64,000 nucleotides of DNA from Favolaschia claudopus (taxonomy: Eukaryota > Basidiomycota > Agaricomycetes > Agaricales > Mycenaceae): the NCBI GenBank assembly GCA_037176885.1, contig JAWWNJ010000197.1, forward strand, positions 124,001-188,000, read 5' to 3'. A program made the translations under genes and the position numbers. This document shows, piece after piece, positions 22,401 through 33,207 of this stretch. Each line of letters starts with the position of its first letter. Position 1 is the first letter of the stretch. Below the pieces are notes generated by a model that ran no database searches, was not told where the DNA came from, and was given only the letters and a program-made list of their open reading frames with translations.

Positions 22401-23881
22401 CACAGACCAGAGATTAGCTCTACCGTCCGACTCTTACCTGGTGCCATACTTCGATCACGTCGACAAGTATCTCGATATTGGCCCTCCAGTGTACTTTGTC
22501 TCTCATGACATTGATGTCACTCAGCGGGTCGGGCAGCAAGCGTTATGCGGGCGTTTCACGACGTGTGCCGATTTTTCAGTCGCCAACTCGTTAGAGGCTG
22601 AACGCAAGCGACCTGAATACTCGTTCATAGCAGAACCCTCCGCTTCCTGGATTGACAATTTCTTAGCCTGGCTAAATCCGGCCAGCGAGTCATGTTGCCG
22701 GGTTCGCAGATCCAACCCCAACGTATTCTGCAGCGAGAGAGATTCAGAGCGCTTGTGCAAACCTTGCTATCAGGATAAAACACCTGCGTGGAATATCACG
22801 ATGGACGGCCTGCCGGAGGGAGACGAATTCATGTGGTACTTGAAGCAGTGGCTGAACTCTCCTACCACTGAGTCTTGCCCTGTCGGCGGTAAATCGTCGT
22901 TCGGGACAGCTCTGTCGCTCAGTGAAGACGAAGGACAAGTAGTTGCCTCCCACTTCCGAACCTTCCATTCCCCTCTCAAGACTCAGGAAGACTTCAACAA
23001 CGCCTTTGCCGCAGCTCATCGTGTAGCGGATGATATATCCCGCAAGACAGGCGCAACAGTGTTCCCCTATTCTCTCTTCTACGTCTATTTCGATCAGTAC
23101 GCGCATGTCGTGACGATCACGCAGGAGGTGCTTGGATTCGGACTGGCGGCGGTCCTTCTGGTTACTGCGTCGATGTTGGGATCGTGGCGGACGGGGTCAA
23201 TCGTCACCAGTGTTGTCGCCCTCACCGTAGTGTCGGTAATGGGCGTCATGGCTGTCTGGGGCATCATGTTGAACGCGATTAGTCTTGTCAATCTTGTCAT
23301 CTCCCTCGGAATTGCGGTGGAGTTCTGCGCGCATATTGCTCGAGCATTCATGAGCGCTGGCTCAGGATTGCCGATGGACCACCCCGCCGGTCAACGAGAA
23401 CGGGATGAGCGTATGTACACTGCGTTGGTCGATGTTGGACCGTCGGTAAGCCGATGAACTGTTGGAAAATTAACATTTCTGAACCCTTGATATAGGTGCT
23501 GTCCGGTATAACGTTCACCAAGTTGATTGGTATGTCGGTTCTAGCTCTCACTCGATCGCAGTTGCTTGAAGTAAGTTGAGATTGAATCTGCATCGCGCCG
23601 GAATTTTGAACGAGCTCTGTTTCTCCCAGATATATTACTTCCGAATGTGGCTCACTCTCATTATTTCGGGGGCTCTCCATGGACTTGTGTTGCTTCCTGT
23701 CATTCTCAGTGTCGCAGGCGGACCAGGGTTCCCACAGCAGGAGGCAGATGAAGAGTGGATGTCCAACGCTATCCGGAACGATTATGAATACCCGTACGTT
23801 TCCCGCCTAATCCTCATCATACTGCACCTGACTGGAAGCAGACCTTTCCTCGCGGACGACGACTCGATAGCGAGTGATTAA
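19404..23881 (+). CDS. NCR1: NPC1-family intracellular sterol transporter
   Basis: Seven exons (19404-19499, 19548-22076, 22130-22352, 22406-23445, 23496-23570, 23630-23793, 23842-23881), about 1,388 residues. Landmarks are the Cys-rich NPC1 N-terminal domain (GHCAMRGSCG, CSPDQGTFVNVT), a transmembrane helix near residue 205-230, a sterol-sensing domain around residues 680-860 (FSFIGVKVTMIIAEVIPFLV, VGVDNVFILVHELD), the Cys-rich third luminal loop, and a second RND-type membrane half (GIAVEFCAHIARAF). The protein moves sterol through the vacuolar or lysosomal membrane after transfer from NPC2. The start is the only in-frame ATG before the N-terminal domain; it leaves no clear signal peptide, so an upstream exon may be missing. 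It ends tail-to-tail with RNPS1. Confidence 0.92.
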
Positions 23882-24008
23882 TAGGCTAGACACGAGTTTA
23901 TACCTTGTAATATCATAATTCACGCCGTGACTCGGGGAAAGAGACTCTCAAATCGGCAAGCAAGGTGGTAGTATGTACAAGAAGTAAAAGCGATATTGTT
24001 TTGGAAGG

Positions 24009-24943
24009 TCAATCTTTACCTTTCGGCGACCTAGATCTTGACCTACTGTCCCTGATATCGCTCATGCTTCTACTTCGCCTCCCTCTGCTAGCCGACCTGG
24101 AACGGCTTCTGCTATACCGCGAATACGACGAATAGGAACGAGACCGCGAGCGTGATCGAGAACGTGACATGGACCGAGAGCGTGAACGGCTGGAGCGAAC
24201 AGAATAACTCCTCGAAGTCGAGCGCCGTCTGCCATAGCCGCCGCGCTGATAACTTGGTGAACGTCTTCGAGGCCCGAGACGATCTCCCGGGCCACGGCGA
24301 ATTGGAGAGCGTGAACGCGTGCGGCTGCGTGAGCGACCTCTGCGATGGAAGTCGCGTCCCGGAGGACCCCCACGACGGAACCCGCGGCCACGGTAGGAGT
24401 CTCCACGACGAGGCCCATCTTGACCGCGTCTGCGGAACCCGGGGGGCGAACGTGATCGAGAGCGAGAGCGGGAAAAGGATCGGGGACGGCCAGGCCCATT
24501 CCGAGGACGCCGGGGAGGAGGGGGAGAACGCGAGCGTGAGCGAACGGGCAGGTCAGAGAGTTCTACTTTGACGACAGCGCCGTCAATTTGGCCGCCATTC
24601 ATGTGAGACGCGGCTTTTTGAGCGGAAGGTGGGTCGGCATATTCCAAAGCGGCTTTCCCTCTGTTTTGGCCAGCTTAACAGCATACAAGTAAGACCCAAA
24701 GGAAATTAGAAGAGCGCGAAGAAAGCAAAACATACATTTTGCATAGAGCGGTAAATCAATCTGTACAATCTCGCCATAAAACCCGAATATGGTTTTGAGG
24801 TGCGTCTCGACGACGTTGCGGCTCAAGTTGTTGATAATAACCACCTTGGCGGTGGGCTGAGTTGTGCCGGATTTTTCGTCGCCGTCCATGGGTGCATCTT
24901 GATCCTGGGCTGGCGGCGACGCAGACCGCCCTCGAGTCGACAT
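24009..24943 (-). CDS. RNPS1-like SR protein (RRM plus RS tail)
   Basis: Two exons (24943-24736, 24673-24009), about 290 residues. A single RRM spans roughly residues 32-110: KVVIINNLSRNVVETHLKTI (RNP2 region), YGEIVQIDLP, then NRGKAALEYADPPSAQKAAS and MNGGQIDGAVVKVEL. The rest is RS, RG and SP repeats. This arrangement matches RNPS1, a partner of the exon junction complex and of the ASAP/PSAP complexes in splicing and mRNA quality control. The 62-bp intron splits the RRM after LPLYAKS, a junction fixed by the conserved GQNRGKAA block. A long open frame on the opposite strand mirrors the RS codons and is not a gene. The following 24944-25390 holds its promoter and the 3' flank of QCR9; no gene was seen there. 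Confidence 0.85.
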
Positions 24944-25390
24944 GGCGTTTTGAACGAAGCTAACGGTGTCACACAGACTGTGACATTTCAGTCACGCACG
25001 TCCCGAAGAGCACCGAAATTATTTATCGCAGAATTTCTCATTCAAAAACGGCCTAATAAAAGCTTCCTACTGCGTATACTCCGCGACCCACGCAGTGTGC
25101 AGCAAGGAACTTTTGTCCTAATTCGACGTTGACCCACAGCAGCGTTTGAAGTGGGTCACTTCATGAGCGGTAACGAGAATGCAGGAATGCGTTGACACTG
25201 GGCGGATTTGCATCGGAAACGAGACCATCAACGAGCTCGCGGTAAAGCATGGGTGCCAGAGAATCGACGAAGGGCTCGCAGAGATTCCGAAAGTCTATTA
25301 TTGAGTTTCAATATGTCCAGCAATTTACAGTGGTCGAGTGACCCGGAATTGTCGTCGTCGGGATAAAGTTTTGATAGAGATGGGCCACCA

Positions 25391-25751
25391 TTACTCCTCC
25401 TCCTCTGCCGCCTCGACGTACTTATGGCGGATGTCTTTCCATTGTTTCTAGCCGACAGAAAAACGTAGATTAGACTTGAGAGCTGGAAACACGTATACTG
25501 AACGCACCCCTCTGTTCCAGCGGTCAAAGAACGCGGTAGCACCAGTGTCAAACCCAATTCCGAACGCGAATGCGCCAGCAAAGACAGTACCGACGAATAT
25601 GCCTGTATTTTTCTTAGTTCGAGCTCCGTTTGATAATCACGCAGCACACGCACTGTTGCGCCGGAAGAAAGTATTGTAGAGGGTGGTGGAGAACTGAAAG
25701 GAGGCTCAGAAACCGTGAAGAGTGGTCTCGCCCTGAGTTACTTACGGACAT
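25391..25751 (-). CDS. QCR9: Cytochrome bc1 complex subunit 9
   Basis: A 65-residue protein built from four exons: 25751-25746, 25693-25654, 25602-25508 and 25447-25391. It is too short and too interrupted to show up as one open frame. The reading STTLYNTFFRRN, FVGTVFAGAFAFGIGFDTGA, FFDRWNRGKQWKDIRHKYV with an acidic end matches Qcr9/UQCR10, the single-helix subunit near the Rieske protein of respiratory complex III in the inner mitochondrial membrane. The length equals the family norm. The first exon carries only six coding bases (ATGTCC) before a perfect GTAAGT donor. All phases agree. It shares a 73-bp divergent promoter with the uS11m gene, so two mitochondrial proteins may be co-regulated. 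Confidence 0.93.
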
Positions 25752-25824
25752 GGTCGTGGTCGGACGGGAAAGTGAATTTCGTGTCACGTCCGGATGTCAC
25801 ACAAATCGTTTGCCCTCTCAGTCC
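25752..25824. promoter_or_regulatory. 73-bp divergent promoter of QCR9 and uS11m
   Basis: The two start codons face away from each other with 73 bp between them, so 5' leaders and promoter elements must overlap. No specific binding site was assigned. The call follows from gene arrangement. Confidence 0.6.
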
Positions 25825-26493
25825 ATGTTCGCGCTTCGTTGCGCGCCGCGGCAGCTGCCAGCGGCTCGACTGCCTTTCCTTCGACCACCACGCATATTGG
25901 CGGGCTACGCCGACCAGGCGCATAGCATGAACTCCATGCTCGCGTCCCTAACCGCACACAACCCCGATTCTCCTCCTCCCATTCCTCCTCAAAATCCCCA
26001 TTCTACCCCCAATCCTCATTCTCTGGAACCTCCACCTGCACCTCCAGGTGCCTTCGCAGATTCAGAAAACGGTGGTGACTTTATTCCAACGAAAACGGGT
26101 CCCTTCCACCGCTTCCATTGCCATTCCACCAGAAACAACACAATAAATACGTTTACTGATCCCGACGGGAACGTCATCTCCTGGATTTCTGGGGGTTCGA
26201 ATGGATTCAAGAAGAGGAACAGGTCATCATACGAGGCGGGTTATCAGTGTGCCGTTAAGATGTTTGAGAACATCGAGAAAGAGGCGAAGTCATACGAATC
26301 AAATCCCGAGAATTTCGAGAAACCATTCAAAATTGACTTGTTTTGCAAGGGGTTTGGACAGGGCCGAGATGCGTTGTTCAAAGCCCTCATGACAGCTCAA
26401 GGGGATGTTGTTCGCAACCGCATTGCCTCTGTTACGGACCGCACACCATTGAAGATCGGAGGGACGCGTTCGCGGAAGAGGAAGCGGCGGTAG
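25825..26493 (+). CDS. Mitochondrial ribosomal protein uS11m
   Basis: A single exon of 222 residues. The N-terminal 100 residues are an Arg-rich presequence (MFALRCAPRQLPAARLPFLR) and a Pro/Ser/His linker. The S11 domain follows: FHRFHCHSTRNNTINTFTDP, GNVISWISGGSNGFKKRNRS, SYEAGYQCAVKMFENI, then DLFCKGFGQGRDALFKAL and SVTDRTPLKIGGTRSRKRKR, the typical end of S11 proteins. In the small subunit this protein lies near the decoding platform. The start is the first ATG that gives a presequence. The longer open frame upstream overlaps the QCR9 promoter and is not needed. Confidence 0.93.
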   Translation: MFALRCAPRQLPAARLPFLRPPRILAGYADQAHSMNSMLASLTAHNPDSPPPIPPQNPHSTPNPHSLEPPPAPPGAFADSENGGDFIPTKTGPFHRFHCHSTRNNTINTFTDPDGNVISWISGGSNGFKKRNRSSYEAGYQCAVKMFENIEKEAKSYESNPENFEKPFKIDLFCKGFGQGRDALFKALMTAQGDVVRNRIASVTDRTPLKIGGTRSRKRKRR

Positions 26494-27050
26494 ATGAAGG
26501 TACGGTGTCTGAATTTTGTTTACAGGAACTCGCTCTCATAATTTCCACTATCTAGATGTGATCTTTGCGATGTAGAAAATCATACCTTGCAATAAAAAGT
26601 ATAATTGGCTGTCTCAATGGGCTATCTTGCTCCACGCAATACCAAACTGCTCTCGCACATGCAACTATCTGAAAGCCAGTTCGAGATAGAGCGGCACGGA
26701 ACAGAAGTTTGGGTAGAACGTTGAAAAGCGGATCGTACTGGGACATTCGAGAAATCAGATGTGGTGGTAGAACACGTCAAGCGAAAAATGGCTCATAATG
26801 GAAAGCAAGTTGCTGGTAAACGAAAGAACCCCAGAATTGAGAATGATAGTGGTATAATGAAATTGCAAGGCAAGGAACGCAGAGGAAACTGGAAAGACGG
26901 GGCCTATGGGACCTGGGATGACAGGTTTGGAACGACAGAGCGTGCAGATTCAGTGGAAAGCAGAGAGACGAGAACGACACCGAAGGAAACCGGAAGGATG
27001 TCGCAGCTGGTAACAGAGGTCCACAAAGACGAGAGAACTGACAAGGGGCA
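26494..27050. other. Stretch without a recognised gene
   Basis: This 557-bp stretch contains the 3' flank of the uS11m gene. Open frames on both strands are short and unlike any family I know. No repeat or RNA gene was recognised. Confidence 0.5.
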
Positions 27051-27336
27051 CTAGAGGAGTGATCGAAGGGCGAGATGGTAGAAGTAGTAAGGCACGATAA
27101 CGAACAGACCAAGAACGGCGAGCAGAGCTAAGACGGGCAAGATAATCAATGGTTGGAGAGGGCAAAGAGGGGCAAAGCATGAGCGAGGTGAGCAGAATTT
27201 GATTGGGATGTGGAGTGGTAGGAGCAGAAGGGACCAATCCTTACAGCGCAAAATGACAATGTACTGTAGCAGACGAAGACACTGTGTGCGTACAGTCACT
27301 TACTGAAGCCTTCAAAATTGCCTTTTCGGGATGCAT
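27051..27336 (-). CDS. Possible small single-helix membrane protein
   Basis: Two exons, 27336-27304 and 27239-27051, joined through a 64-bp intron with a perfect GTAAGT donor, would encode 73 residues. The first exon gives MHPEKAILKAS; the C-terminal half contains one clear hydrophobic helix (PLIILPVLALLAVLGLFVIV) followed by PYYFYHLALRSLL and a stop. The splice donor and the helix favour a real gene; the Cys/Pro/Leu-rich middle and the lack of any recognised family argue against. The interval 27337-27638 shows nothing else. It could also be part of a longer non-coding transcript. Confidence 0.3.
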
Positions 27337-27638
27337 GGACGAGTGTCAAAACCCATCAGTCCCCGGAAGCAATTAAGCCTTCGTGGTGCTGCCTGGCTGG
27401 ATTCTTTGTTTATTTTTTTTCTGCGTGCGAATAGAATCACGCCCGGAGTGCATGTTCAACAGAGCCACAAAGCGGACCAGAGCATTATTAGACGCACCAG
27501 GAAAACCCAAGATTTACCAGTAAAACCACAACGCAAACAGTGTCGAGTCATTCATGGTACTAGTCCGCTGCCCACGATACATACATCGCATAAACAAATA
27601 CATCCACCACTAGCCGTTACCTCTATAAATTCTATCCG

Positions 27639-28390
27639 TTAAATCGTGCAGGTCAGGTCGAAGTGAGAATTCGTCCTGTATTTCTCATACTCCGGTCTAT
27701 TAAGTGAGTTGAGTGCAACGCGTTTGTCGATCTCGATGTCGTCTATGAGGGCCTCTGAATCACAGTTGAGGCCGCGAAATCGTGCATCTTACGCGGTAGA
27801 ATAGAGCTTACCGCGAGACGTATAATCTAATTCAGGTCGGATATACCCCAGAACCACGGCGTTCATGTTGTATCCATAAAAGTCAGACTTGAACTCGTGC
27901 ATGATATGGATTTCCTGCGCGATCGTGAGGGACGAGATATCATCGGTCGTGGCACACGCACAGCAGTAAGAACTTTGTTTTTGTAAAACGGGTTCCATCC
28001 GAGACTCATGACCATTGGGTGAACGCGTATATCGTCCTGGCAAAGCTCAGTCTTGCCGTCCTTCGGCGGCAGCACCTGAGCATATCCGTAGTAGACTCCA
28101 GTTTTTGCAACACTGCTGATCGGCGTAATAGATTCGTCCGGTAAATTGGCTTGAGCAACAGATCATCTCTTTGAACTCATGCGAGAGCCAGGGTTCAAAC
28201 CAGTTGGGCATCCGAGCTCTTTGCCACCGCGACCAAAGCCTTGCTGCACGGGCCCTGCCAGTAGAATCGGAAACGGGGACTCTGGAACGTCGGGGCCGAC
28301 GATTTGAGGCCGGCTTGTACGAAATTCAGTTGTCTGACGGGGCGCTTCTGGGCGTTCTGGGAGCTCAGCAACCTCAGCGGCGGTGGCCAT
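27639..28390 (-). CDS. FMN1: Riboflavin kinase
   Basis: Four exons (28390-28201, 28149-27962, 27914-27812, 27754-27639), about 198 residues. It phosphorylates riboflavin to FMN with ATP and Mg. Conserved blocks are [33 protein letters not shown] (the GxPTAN substrate loop), [50 protein letters not shown] and [11 protein letters not shown], then [13 protein letters not shown]. Length agrees with the monofunctional eukaryotic enzyme, without an FAD synthetase domain. All three introns lie between or within conserved blocks and keep the phase. It shares an 83-bp divergent promoter with TAF8. The product is the FMN/FAD source for flavoenzymes such as the acyl-CoA dehydrogenase near 46 kb, though no regulatory link is visible. 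Confidence 0.94.
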
Positions 28391-28473
28391 GGAAGTGGTT
28401 AAACTTCAAGATAATGAGTCTTTCATCGGAGCCGAAGTCCGAAAATTCAAAACACGGTTTGAGCGCAACGCTC
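28391..28473. promoter_or_regulatory. 83-bp divergent promoter of FMN1 and TAF8
   Basis: Start codons at 28390 (minus) and 28474 (plus) face away with 83 bp between. Shared or overlapping promoter elements follow from the spacing; no individual site was identified. Confidence 0.55.
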
Positions 28474-29542
28474 ATGTCGTCGTACTATCCATACCAGCCC
28501 GTTGCTGCCACTCCTGCGTCCTCCTACAACCCATACTCTCAGTATGCCGCCCAGGCTCAATACAACACCCAAGCCGCCGTCTATCCAAATTATTTCCCTC
28601 CCACCTACCAACCTCCAGCTCCGCCTGCAAGAGTGACACCCCCTCCGCCAGACCAACCTCCGCCACCCCCAGATCTCACCTCAATCACTCCCAAAGTCGC
28701 CTCAGAAGCAATTGAAAGGCTCATGCTGTCCGAATTGCGCGATGCAGGCTTCTCTGCCGCAGAACCGCAGGCTCTAGGAAGACTCGAACGCGATGTTGTT
28801 GCCTGTACGCGTCGCGTTGTCTTCTACTTGCGTGAAATTAAACCTGAACAGTCATTGAGCGACTTTATGAGAGAGCCCACCAATATGCAAATCTTTCCAA
28901 CAGATCAGCGGCAATTGTTACAGACCTCGTCTTAGCCTGCCAGGAATTTGACATCGCCCCCGAATCTTTGCGTCCAACGAGAGCAAAGATATCCAGAAAG
29001 AAGAAGAAAAAGAGTGCGTGCCTGAGACGTCGTCGTGCATCCCGAAAGCTAACACAACATCTCGATAGAATTACTAGAGGCCTCCACCTTAGTACCTCCT
29101 CGGTCGCGGTCCCCGTCCCCCGAACGATTGCCATCGGACGATGAAGCCACTCCTTCAATACCCGTAACCTTACGGGGGCTACCCAGCCAATTTCCGAAAA
29201 TTCCTCCAAAGCACACATATCTGCGAACACCTGTACGATTAATTCACCATTCTAAGGTTTGGCTGTAATCTCACATTTCAACAGGCTTCACCACCGAAAC
29301 GAGCAGCTGTCCCGACGCTCGAAAAGAAACTCGAGACTGCTGGTCTGGTACAATCGTCGCTCAAGAATCTAATGGTTGCGACGGAGGACGCCAAAGGGCA
29401 GGAAGAAGGCGAGCTCCTAGGTCACATCGTAAACTCAGAAATCAGCGTACATCCCCGCAAGCGGTGGAAACTTTCCCATCCATCCTCACGCAGGCATCGC
29501 TCATCTGCGGCTCCTCGCATTCAGACCTCGTTAGCCAGTTGA
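28474..29542 (+). CDS. TAF8: Transcription initiation factor TFIID subunit 8
   Basis: Four exons (28474-28804, 28852-29013, 29069-29232, 29285-29542), about 304 residues. After a Tyr/Pro/Ala-rich leader (MSSYYPYQPVAATPASSYNP), a histone-fold domain runs from about residue 75 to 150: ASEAIERLMLSELRDAGFSA, LERDVVAFIERLYERAHQYA, LSNRSAAIVTDLVLACQEFD. It is followed by a basic stretch and the TAF8 C-terminal signature FPKIPPKHTYLRTP near residue 205. TAF8 pairs with TAF10 in TFIID and helps place promoter DNA. Splice junctions were chosen so that the histone fold is continuous. The gene ends 65 bp from the convergent Myb gene. Confidence 0.92.
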
Positions 29543-29607
29543 TGGTTCAATGCTGTATAATGTTGTAATATATTCATGCTGAGATTTAACTTCGTCGTTA
29601 TATGCTC

Positions 29608-31677
29608 CTACTCGTCCGCCAGCACACCACTGCTCAGTCGACTGGACCGCCTCAATGGCAGGTTTCTGGTTGGTGGTGCACGACGTCGGCCCCGCCCACC
29701 TCTTGACGGTGTACCCACCGCCTCACTGGTCGGAGACTCATCAGCGCTTGGTGCTGGTGTGGTTCCTTCCATCGGTCGAGCCATTGCCTCCTGCGACCTG
29801 CCTTCGGTTGCCTCAATCGCCTGTTTCTTGTGGGGAGGAGTGTCTTCGGGTTCGAGAGCTAGCCGTTTGTTGCCTTCACTGACGCTGGGAGTCGCAACAT
29901 CCTGGTGAGCAGCTTCAGAACCTGTGCTTTTGGTCTTGGCAAGCGCTCTAGGTCGTGGTCTTGCTGGCGTGGAAGCAGATGAATTGGCAACTGTCTGTGA
30001 CGGAATAATTGGGACTGGCGCCACAGAAATGGATAGAGCAGCTTGTTCCTCGACTCCGTCTTCATTTGGCGTCGAAGAAGAATCCAAAGGCTGTACATCG
30101 GGATTTGTGGTATAGCCAAGCTTCATCAGAGTCTCGTACTGTTGCCGACACTTGAATATCTCGTATGTCAAAACGCAAGAAATGGAAGAGAAGACGATTC
30201 CTTACACTTGTCGCGGAGCGACCGAACTGAACGGCAATGACTTTCCAATTCTTTCCATGTGTTTGGACCGCATCAATGAGAGCGTTTCTGTCTTTTTCGT
30301 CCGACCAATCGTTAGATTTCTTGCCAGTCTTTCCAGTTCTCATGGGATCGAGCGCAGTCAGCCAACGATCACGGCAATTTTCGCTGACCCTGCCGGGAAT
30401 GGTGCTGGCTATCTCTGACCAAGCCGATCTTCCATATCCTCCAACAGCTTCGGTTAACCGTTTGTCTTCTTCCGCAGTCCAAGGACCGTGACGCAGAGTT
30501 GGATCGAGGACACGGATATACCGGGTGGAGCATTGGTGTGCAGTCAGTTCTGAGGAGACGTATCTTGCGACTGGGAAGAGACAATTAGCCCAATGCTGGA
30601 AGAACGAGAAAGACGCGCATACCAAGACTCCAGGCAGTGCCATATAACTTTACGGCGTCCTTCAACCTTTGGTCGGATTCAGCATTCCATATATGTCGCG
30701 GACGATCAATGCTTTGGCGCATGCAATCCAGAGGTAGTCGGTTTGTCTGTGATATTGCGTCAGGACTCCTGGGATATAAACAGATGGGAAGAAATACCCC
30801 CAGTTCACGAGAAACCTCAACCCAATTGATACTGGTTCGATTGGGTTGCTTTGCTATGATATCCTTGAGTTGTTGTGTTTCTGGAGCTGACCATTCTCGG
30901 CGGTTCGTAGAGCTGCTCAAATCGCCAATCCATTTGATTTTACATTCCTCGGCCGTTCGTTTGACACTGGATGAGTCTGAGACCTAAGAACGCTCAGAGA
31001 GGGAGCGAAAGCCGCAACTCGAACTCACTTTCTCAGCGATGACGGTCCAGTTCAGTTTGTCTCCCATCTGAGCGTCTGTGGTCGTGGAAGACGTGCTAAA
31101 TCGTTACTAATAAAAAACCTGCCCGCCAGAAAGTTTGAGCCTCACCCTTCTAGCTGTTCTACGCGTCGCAGCTCAGTATTAACGGCAGCTTTCAGGGCTT
31201 CAATTTCCTTCGCGGGCACTGAATTCAACACATTAGATGAAGTGATGTTCAAGGTTGCAATTATAGCAAACGGACTCGAATGCCTAACAGTGAAGCCGAG
31301 ATAGCGATTCCTCTTCATGGTGTCTTCATAGAAAGGGGAATCCTGCATAGTTCATGAACCTGAGCTTCAGCTTGGTTTCGGACGGGTCGTACGGGGTTGC
31401 TGAAGTTACGAATAAATCCGACGGGAGGTTTCGAGTTTGGTATATAGAAGTCTGAGTCTATGTCTGATTCTCCCTCGTCGGTATTGGCCAAAGCCTAGCA
31501 AGAGTTCAAGAGCGCGTCGAGATGCTAAATCCAGCTGAAACACACGAGCAATCTGTCTAGCTCTGCCAGTTCGGTTGTGAGTTTCTCAGCGTGTTGAGCG
31601 AGGGCATATTGGTGGGCTTGATTTGCTTGAAATGCTTGCACAGCGAGTTCCTTGGGCGTTGGTCGTCGAAAAGACAT
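29608..31677 (-). CDS. Multi-Myb-repeat DNA-binding protein, SNAPC4-like
   Basis: Nine exons: 31677-31546, 31494-31393, 31342-31276, 31218-31146, 31095-31029, 30983-30798, 30746-30623, 30570-30206, 30150-29608; about 552 residues. At least four Myb/SANT repeats follow a coiled N terminus: LNWTVIAEKV..CKIKWIGDL, REWSAPETQQLKDIIAKQPN, HIWNAESDQRLKDAVKLYGT, HGPWTAEEDKRLTEAVGGYG, and NDWSDEKDRNALIDAVQTHG. The second to fourth repeats resemble SNAPC4, the large subunit that binds the snRNA proximal element, more than a two-repeat c-Myb. The C-terminal third is Ser/Pro/Thr-rich and ends with an RRR-rich segment. If SNAPC4-like, it would direct snRNA transcription by Pol II and III; other fungal Myb proteins remain possible. 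Only 52 bp separates its start from SND2. Confidence 0.75.
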
Positions 31678-31729
31678 ACCAAGTTCAAGTGGGTGGCTGT
31701 GCCCACTTTAAATTCTTCCCAAAACCATC
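31678..31729. promoter_or_regulatory. 52-bp divergent start-codon interval, Myb factor and SND2
   Basis: The start codons at 31677 (minus) and 31730 (plus) are only 52 bp apart, so core promoters and leaders must overlap each other or the opposite first exons. No binding site was assigned. Confidence 0.5.
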
Positions 31730-32439
31730 ATGGCGAAGGGCGCGGCGAAACGTATTGGTAGCTCCTCTCTCTCTTTCCTGTTTATCTGTCTCCTTAGCAC
31801 CTCCCAGCGAGCCAAAACGAAAACACTGTAAAAACTCTTAAACTCGGCATGATTCTGCCTACCGTTGTCTCGCTCGTTCTACGGCTGCTCCTTAGAAGAG
31901 GCTCACTGCCGCCTTCAAAAGGCGCTCTGTTCCTTTATACCGTCACATTCTTTCCCGCCTTTTTCCTTTCAAACTACCTAATCAGAATCGGCACGACCAG
32001 ACGCGACCCTAATGGAACTTTGATTTCTTATGGCGAGGATCTAAACCAACCAGGCGTCACGGAATGGTGTTTCGACATTCTATATGTTACGTGTAAGTTC
32101 TTGGTTTTAATGCGTTCTTAAGCTTGAACATATGTGCAGGGGCGTGTCAAATTGGATCGGGTGCTTTTGGCGAATGGTTCTGGTGGTTATACTTGGTGGT
32201 AAGCTGTACCAATTCTTCGCCTTGCATATCACTGATTATTGATGATGCGGCAGATCCCCTTATACGCCGTGTTCAAGTTATGGACGTCTGTTCTCTCTCC
32301 CATGCTCGGGTTCGGAAAGTCTTCCCCTTCCCCAGAGGAGAGCACGACCGACAAGGAGGCAACTAGCAAACGGCAAGAAAAACTTCGCAAGAGAAGCGAG
32401 CGCGGAGACCCGCGTATTAAGATGCAGACGAGGAAATGA
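31730..32439 (+). CDS. SND2: SND2/TMEM208 homologue, SRP-independent ER targeting factor
   Basis: Four exons (31730-31757, 31808-32092, 32140-32198, 32254-32439), about 185 residues. The reading starts MAKGAAKRIASQNENTVKTL and contains hydrophobic hairpins (MILPTVVSLVLRLLLRR, GALFLYTVTFFPAFFLSNYL), a conserved loop IGTTRRDPNGTLISYGEDLN, then GVTEWCFDILYVTWACQIGS and FWWLYLVIPLYAVFKLW, and ends with a Lys/Arg-rich tail. This order matches TMEM208/Snd2, an ER membrane protein that helps deliver membrane proteins with central or C-terminal helices. The acceptor at 31807 was chosen because it alone restores the conserved N-terminal helix; the one seven bases earlier shifts the frame. Confidence 0.88.
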
Positions 32440-33207
32440 GAGACTGTGTAAATGCGGCTCTCTTTGTACAATTATTCGTGTCTAAAATCATCCGCCTGTT
32501 TTTCGGCTGACCTGCTCCGTATGAATGTTAGGGAATGCTTTCAAGCTCCAGCGCTCAAGCTTCCATTCCTACAGCTCATCCACTTCGATGCCGTCCATCT
32601 CACTTGAACGCTCCATTGCCCATGCAGACAGCTGGGATTGTTCTCCAGTCGGTGCGATACGGGACCCTGAGTTATCCTTTCATGTCAGTACAACCGAAGT
32701 CGCGCATCGATACTGGCCAAGCCCAGTGGGCGGCTAATTATCCAGCGGGACTGTTCAGCCTAAAACAGTAATGTTAGGCCGAGGTTGTTGGCAAAAGGAC
32801 ACATTCTCCTGTTTTGAAACCACTTCAGGCCATATGAGGTTCGAGGTAGCCTACTCATGAACGAATACCCACGAGTGCCATGAATAATTTTCCGATGAAA
32901 TGTACAGTACATACTTAGTAGGAAAAAAAATTGTCGCGCTGGACGAGTGAATGGGCGCTAAATTCGGCCGGGCGCGGCAACTTTGACTTGTTTTGTTCAT
33001 TGAACGGGATGATGATCATGGCTTTGTCTTGTCTCACAGCCGTTCCTTGCCCCTTGCTTCCATCTTCTTCACCGCAAGCCCAGTTTTTGCAGCCCAGTCT
33101 TGGCTGACCTGAGACGATTCCCAAACCCACTCGTTTGGCATCCATTTGAATCGTTTCTTGTCCTCGCGCGAACAAGCCTTACTTTTCGAACTCAATCCCT
33201 TTTCACA
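32440..33207. other. Stretch without a recognised gene
   Basis: This 768-bp stretch covers the 3' flank of SND2 and the upstream region of the DUF3433 gene. Open frames are short and unrecognised. No repeat or RNA gene was seen. Confidence 0.55.

Noticed and set aside
24152..24571. Plus-strand open frame opposite RNPS1
   Set aside because: Shadow of the RS-repeat codons; no start context or family match.
26761..27054. Plus-strand open frame of 97 residues with many charged residues
   Set aside because: Low-complexity composition and no family; it partly mirrors open frames on the other strand.
28171..28473. N-terminal extension of TAF8 to an upstream start
   Set aside because: It would overlap FMN1 exon 1 in antisense; the ATG at 28474 gives a typical TAF8 leader.
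31343..31392. Apparent 17-bp mini-intron or frameshift in the SNAPC4-like Myb gene
   Set aside because: A normal 50-bp intron with donor GTACGA and the same acceptor restores the frame, so no anomaly is needed.
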